NCBI GenBank assembly: GCA_020249415.1
Contig: JADCFR010000455.1
Coordinates: forward strand, 1 to 7,223
DNA length: 7,223 bases
Origin: Roseomonas sp.
GTDB taxonomy: Bacteria > Pseudomonadota > Alphaproteobacteria > Acetobacterales > Acetobacteraceae
Direction: 5' to 3'
The notes under the pieces: generated by a model
The model's database searches: none
Seen by the model: the letters and a program-made list of their open reading frames with translations, nothing else
What the model was told of the DNA's origin: nothing
Part shown: one piece after another, positions 5,995 to 7,223 of the stretch
How the letters are laid out: every line of letters starts with the position of its first letter
Position numbering within the stretch: the first letter of the stretch is position 1
Made by a program: the position numbers and the translations under genes

Positions 5995-6864
5995 TCAGCT
6001 CCGGCTCGCGCGTTCAGCGGCAATGGCGACAGCGCGCTTCAACAGCACGCCGGCAACCTTGGTGCGATAGGCAATGGTGCCGCGCTTGTCATTGATGGGG
6101 CGGCAGGCGGCGCTGCAAGCCGCAGCAGCAGCGGCGACCGCAGCGGGTTCCAGCCGGGTGCCGACCAGCGCTTTGCCGGCGGCTTCCACCAGCATGACCA
6201 CGGGCGCCACAGCGCCAAGGCCGACGCGCGCGGCGGTGCAAACGCCATCCTTCATGGTCAGGCTGACACCGCAGCCCACCACGGCGATATCCATTTCCGT
6301 GCGTGGGATCATGCGCAGATACGCATCGCCCGAACCGGCAGGGCGCGCGGGCAGCGTGAAGCTCACCAGGATTTCACCGGGCGCGAGGTTGGTCTTGCCG
6401 GGGCCGGCAGGGAAGGCTTCCACCGGCATTTGCCGGCGGCCATTTGGCCCCTGGATGGTGACCACCGCGCCGGCAGCGACCATGGCCGGCACGCTATCGC
6501 CGGCGGGCGAGCCATTGCAGAGATTACCCCCTGGCGAGGCGCGGCCCTGCACCTGCTTTGAGCCAATCAGATTGACCGCTTCCAGCACGCCCGGCCAGAC
6601 CTTGCCGAAGCGCGGATGATCGGAAAGAGAAGCGGCAGAGACCGCAGCACCCACGGTAAAACTGCCATCGGCGTTTTCCGTAATGCGGTTCATTTCGCCG
6701 ATTTTCTTGATATCCACAATCAAGCCGGGGGTTGCGATGCCAGCGCGCATCTGCACCAGCAGATCCGTCCCGCCCGCCAGAATCCGCGCAGCCCCCTGGG
6801 CCGCGGCAAAGGCGCTGACCGCTTCATCAAGCGTCTGCGGCGCCAAATATCGAGTATCCGTCAT
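5995..6864 (-). CDS. FAD-binding (medium) subunit of the molybdenum hydroxylase
   Basis: This subunit binds FAD, receives electrons from the Fe-S subunit and passes them to an acceptor such as NAD+, oxygen or quinone; the acceptor is unknown. The 289 residues fit the CoxM family. The first FAD motif is LAGGTDLLVQMR (29-40) and the second is SPGGNLCNGSPAGD (110-123). The family segment PRTEMDIAVVG is at 187-197. The CO-dehydrogenase flavoprotein C-terminal domain runs from about 180 to the end, including VGLGAVAP (214-221) and PINDKRGTIAYR (256-267). There is no 4Fe-4S insertion like that of 4-hydroxybenzoyl-CoA reductase beta. ATG 6864 has AGGA (6874-6871) 6 bases upstream and gives the family N-terminus (MTDTRYLAPQTLDEAV). 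The frame stays open to 7050, but that extension crosses a terminator and has no family likeness. It is the first gene of the operon. Confidence 0.95.
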   Translation of the reverse strand: MTDTRYLAPQTLDEAVSAFAAAQGAARILAGGTDLLVQMRAGIATPGLIVDIKKIGEMNRITENADGSFTVGAAVSAASLSDHPRFGKVWPGVLEAVNLIGSKQVQGRASPGGNLCNGSPAGDSVPAMVAAGAVVTIQGPNGRRQMPVEAFPAGPGKTNLAPGEILVSFTLPARPAGSGDAYLRMIPRTEMDIAVVGCGVSLTMKDGVCTAARVGLGAVAPVVMLVEAAGKALVGTRLEPAAVAAAAAACSAACRPINDKRGTIAYRTKVAGVLLKRAVAIAAERASRS

Positions 6865-7018
6865 GAGCGTTCCTGTCGTCCTTGCCTTGCTGTGACACCC
6901 CGGGTCAGGGGGCCATTCTTCCTCAGTCCGATAGACTGGAACAAGGCTATAGGGACGCGCAAGATTGGCATAGCCCCCGGCCTGCAATTGGGCGTTATGG
7001 TGAGGGGGCATGGCTTGG
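6865..7018 (-). promoter_or_regulatory. Probable promoter/operator region of the molybdenum hydroxylase operon
   Basis: This non-coding stretch lies between the upstream gene's terminator and the FAD-subunit ATG, so the operon's promoter must be here. It contains a perfect palindrome, CAGTC-N5-GACTG (6924-6938), centred 67 bases before the ATG. A second dyad, TGAC-N7-GTCA (6893-6907), lies nearer the gene. On the - strand TTGTTC (6945-6940), 18 bases and AAGAAT make a weak sigma70-like pair around the first palindrome. I cannot fix a start site or name the regulator. Confidence 0.45.
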
Positions 7019-7035
7019 TTGGCCGGAAGGCGGCC

Positions 7036-7063
7036 AAAAAAGCCCGCCACAAGGGGCGGGCTT
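7036..7063 (-). terminator. Rho-independent terminator of the right-edge gene
   Basis: On the - strand AAGCCCGCC (7063-7055) pairs perfectly with GGCGGGCTT (7048-7040) around a 6-base loop. It is followed directly by a run of six T (7041-7036). It starts 16 bases after the stop of the gene at the right edge. It isolates that gene from the molybdenum hydroxylase operon. Confidence 0.9.
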
Positions 7064-7079
7064 CACTGGGCCTGTGCCT

Positions 7080-7223
7080 TCAGGCGGCGAGCTGTACCTC
7101 TCGCCCGGCTCGTTGGATTGCCGTCTGCACCGCCGCGATCAACCGATCTGTGGCAGCAAGGCTTTCCGCATGCTGCGCAAAGGCAAGGCCGATGCGCCCG
7201 CCTTCCGCCAGCACGACGCGCGC
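7080..7223 (-). CDS. C-terminal 47 residues of an unidentified protein (partial)
   Basis: A stop-free - strand frame enters from the right edge and ends at TGA (7082-7080), followed by a clear intrinsic terminator. The fragment includes the run GGRIGLAFAQHAESLAATDR and ends in REVQLAA. The GGRIGLAFA...ESL...RL-x-x-A pattern faintly recalls the C-terminus of fold-type I PLP aminotransferases (the RIxLxFA strand followed by a helix), but this is weak and I would not name it. The terminator supports the reality of the gene. Confidence 0.6.
   Translation of the reverse strand, partial: ARVVLAEGGRIGLAFAQHAESLAATDRLIAAVQTAIQRAGREVQLAA

Noticed and set aside
5991..6023. Upstream TTG start for the [2Fe-2S] subunit
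   Set aside because: It would overlap the FAD gene and add 11 residues not typical of the family; ATG 5990 has a well-spaced GGAG.
6865..7050. 62-residue N-terminal extension of the FAD subunit
   Set aside because: The frame is open, but the extension starts at a GTG inside the neighbouring terminator, has no family likeness, and a good ribosome site supports ATG 6864.

Overview
The window is GC-rich DNA of alphaproteobacterial character. The inference rests on the metK/trmB pairing, the protein sequence style, and a tripartite xanthine dehydrogenase-family molybdoenzyme operon. Acetobacteraceae/Rhodospirillales is my best guess, from impression only and not from a search. I see no tRNA, rRNA, CRISPR array, insertion sequence, phage gene or origin. 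The content is mostly core metabolism plus one catabolic-type oxidoreductase operon.

Layout, left to right. (1) The last codons of an unidentified + strand gene end at 79. (2) A 138-base leader with several hairpins precedes metK (S-adenosylmethionine synthetase, 218-1405), and a strong hairpin follows metK. (3) A small two-helix membrane protein of DUF4760 type (1532-2113) lies between metK and trmB. It is visibly poorer in GC than its neighbours. A 9-codon reading frame with an excellent Shine-Dalgarno sits just upstream in the same frame, ended by TGA, so the gene either has a leader peptide or has lost its original start to a nonsense codon. (4) trmB (tRNA m7G46 methyltransferase, 2101-2814) overlaps that gene by 13 bases. 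(5) On the - strand, converging on trmB, is a small cytoplasmic FKBP-type peptidyl-prolyl isomerase (2854-3186). (6) Also on the - strand is a three-gene operon read from right to left: FAD subunit (5995-6864), [2Fe-2S] subunit (5511-5990) and molybdopterin subunit (3271-5511). The spacings are 4 bases and then a 1-base overlap. It is closed by a 12-bp hairpin with a UUCG loop and a U-tract. (7) A roughly 150-base upstream region of the operon holds palindromes. (8) At the right edge is the C-terminal end of another - strand gene with its own terminator.

How the genes work together: MetK makes the S-adenosylmethionine that TrmB uses, which fits their usual closeness. The three - strand subunits together make one (alpha-beta-gamma)2-type molybdenum hydroxylase, with electrons passing from the Mo centre through two [2Fe-2S] clusters to FAD. 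The gene order FAD-FeS-Mo is that of coxMSL. However, the large subunit lacks the CO dehydrogenase active-site loop, and it has GGSR where most of the family has GQG, so it is not a CO dehydrogenase and its substrate is unknown.

No wholly new system is evident. The points most worth a second look are the in-frame stop ahead of the DUF4760 gene, the variant Mo-binding motif, and the crowding of FKBP against the operon terminator.
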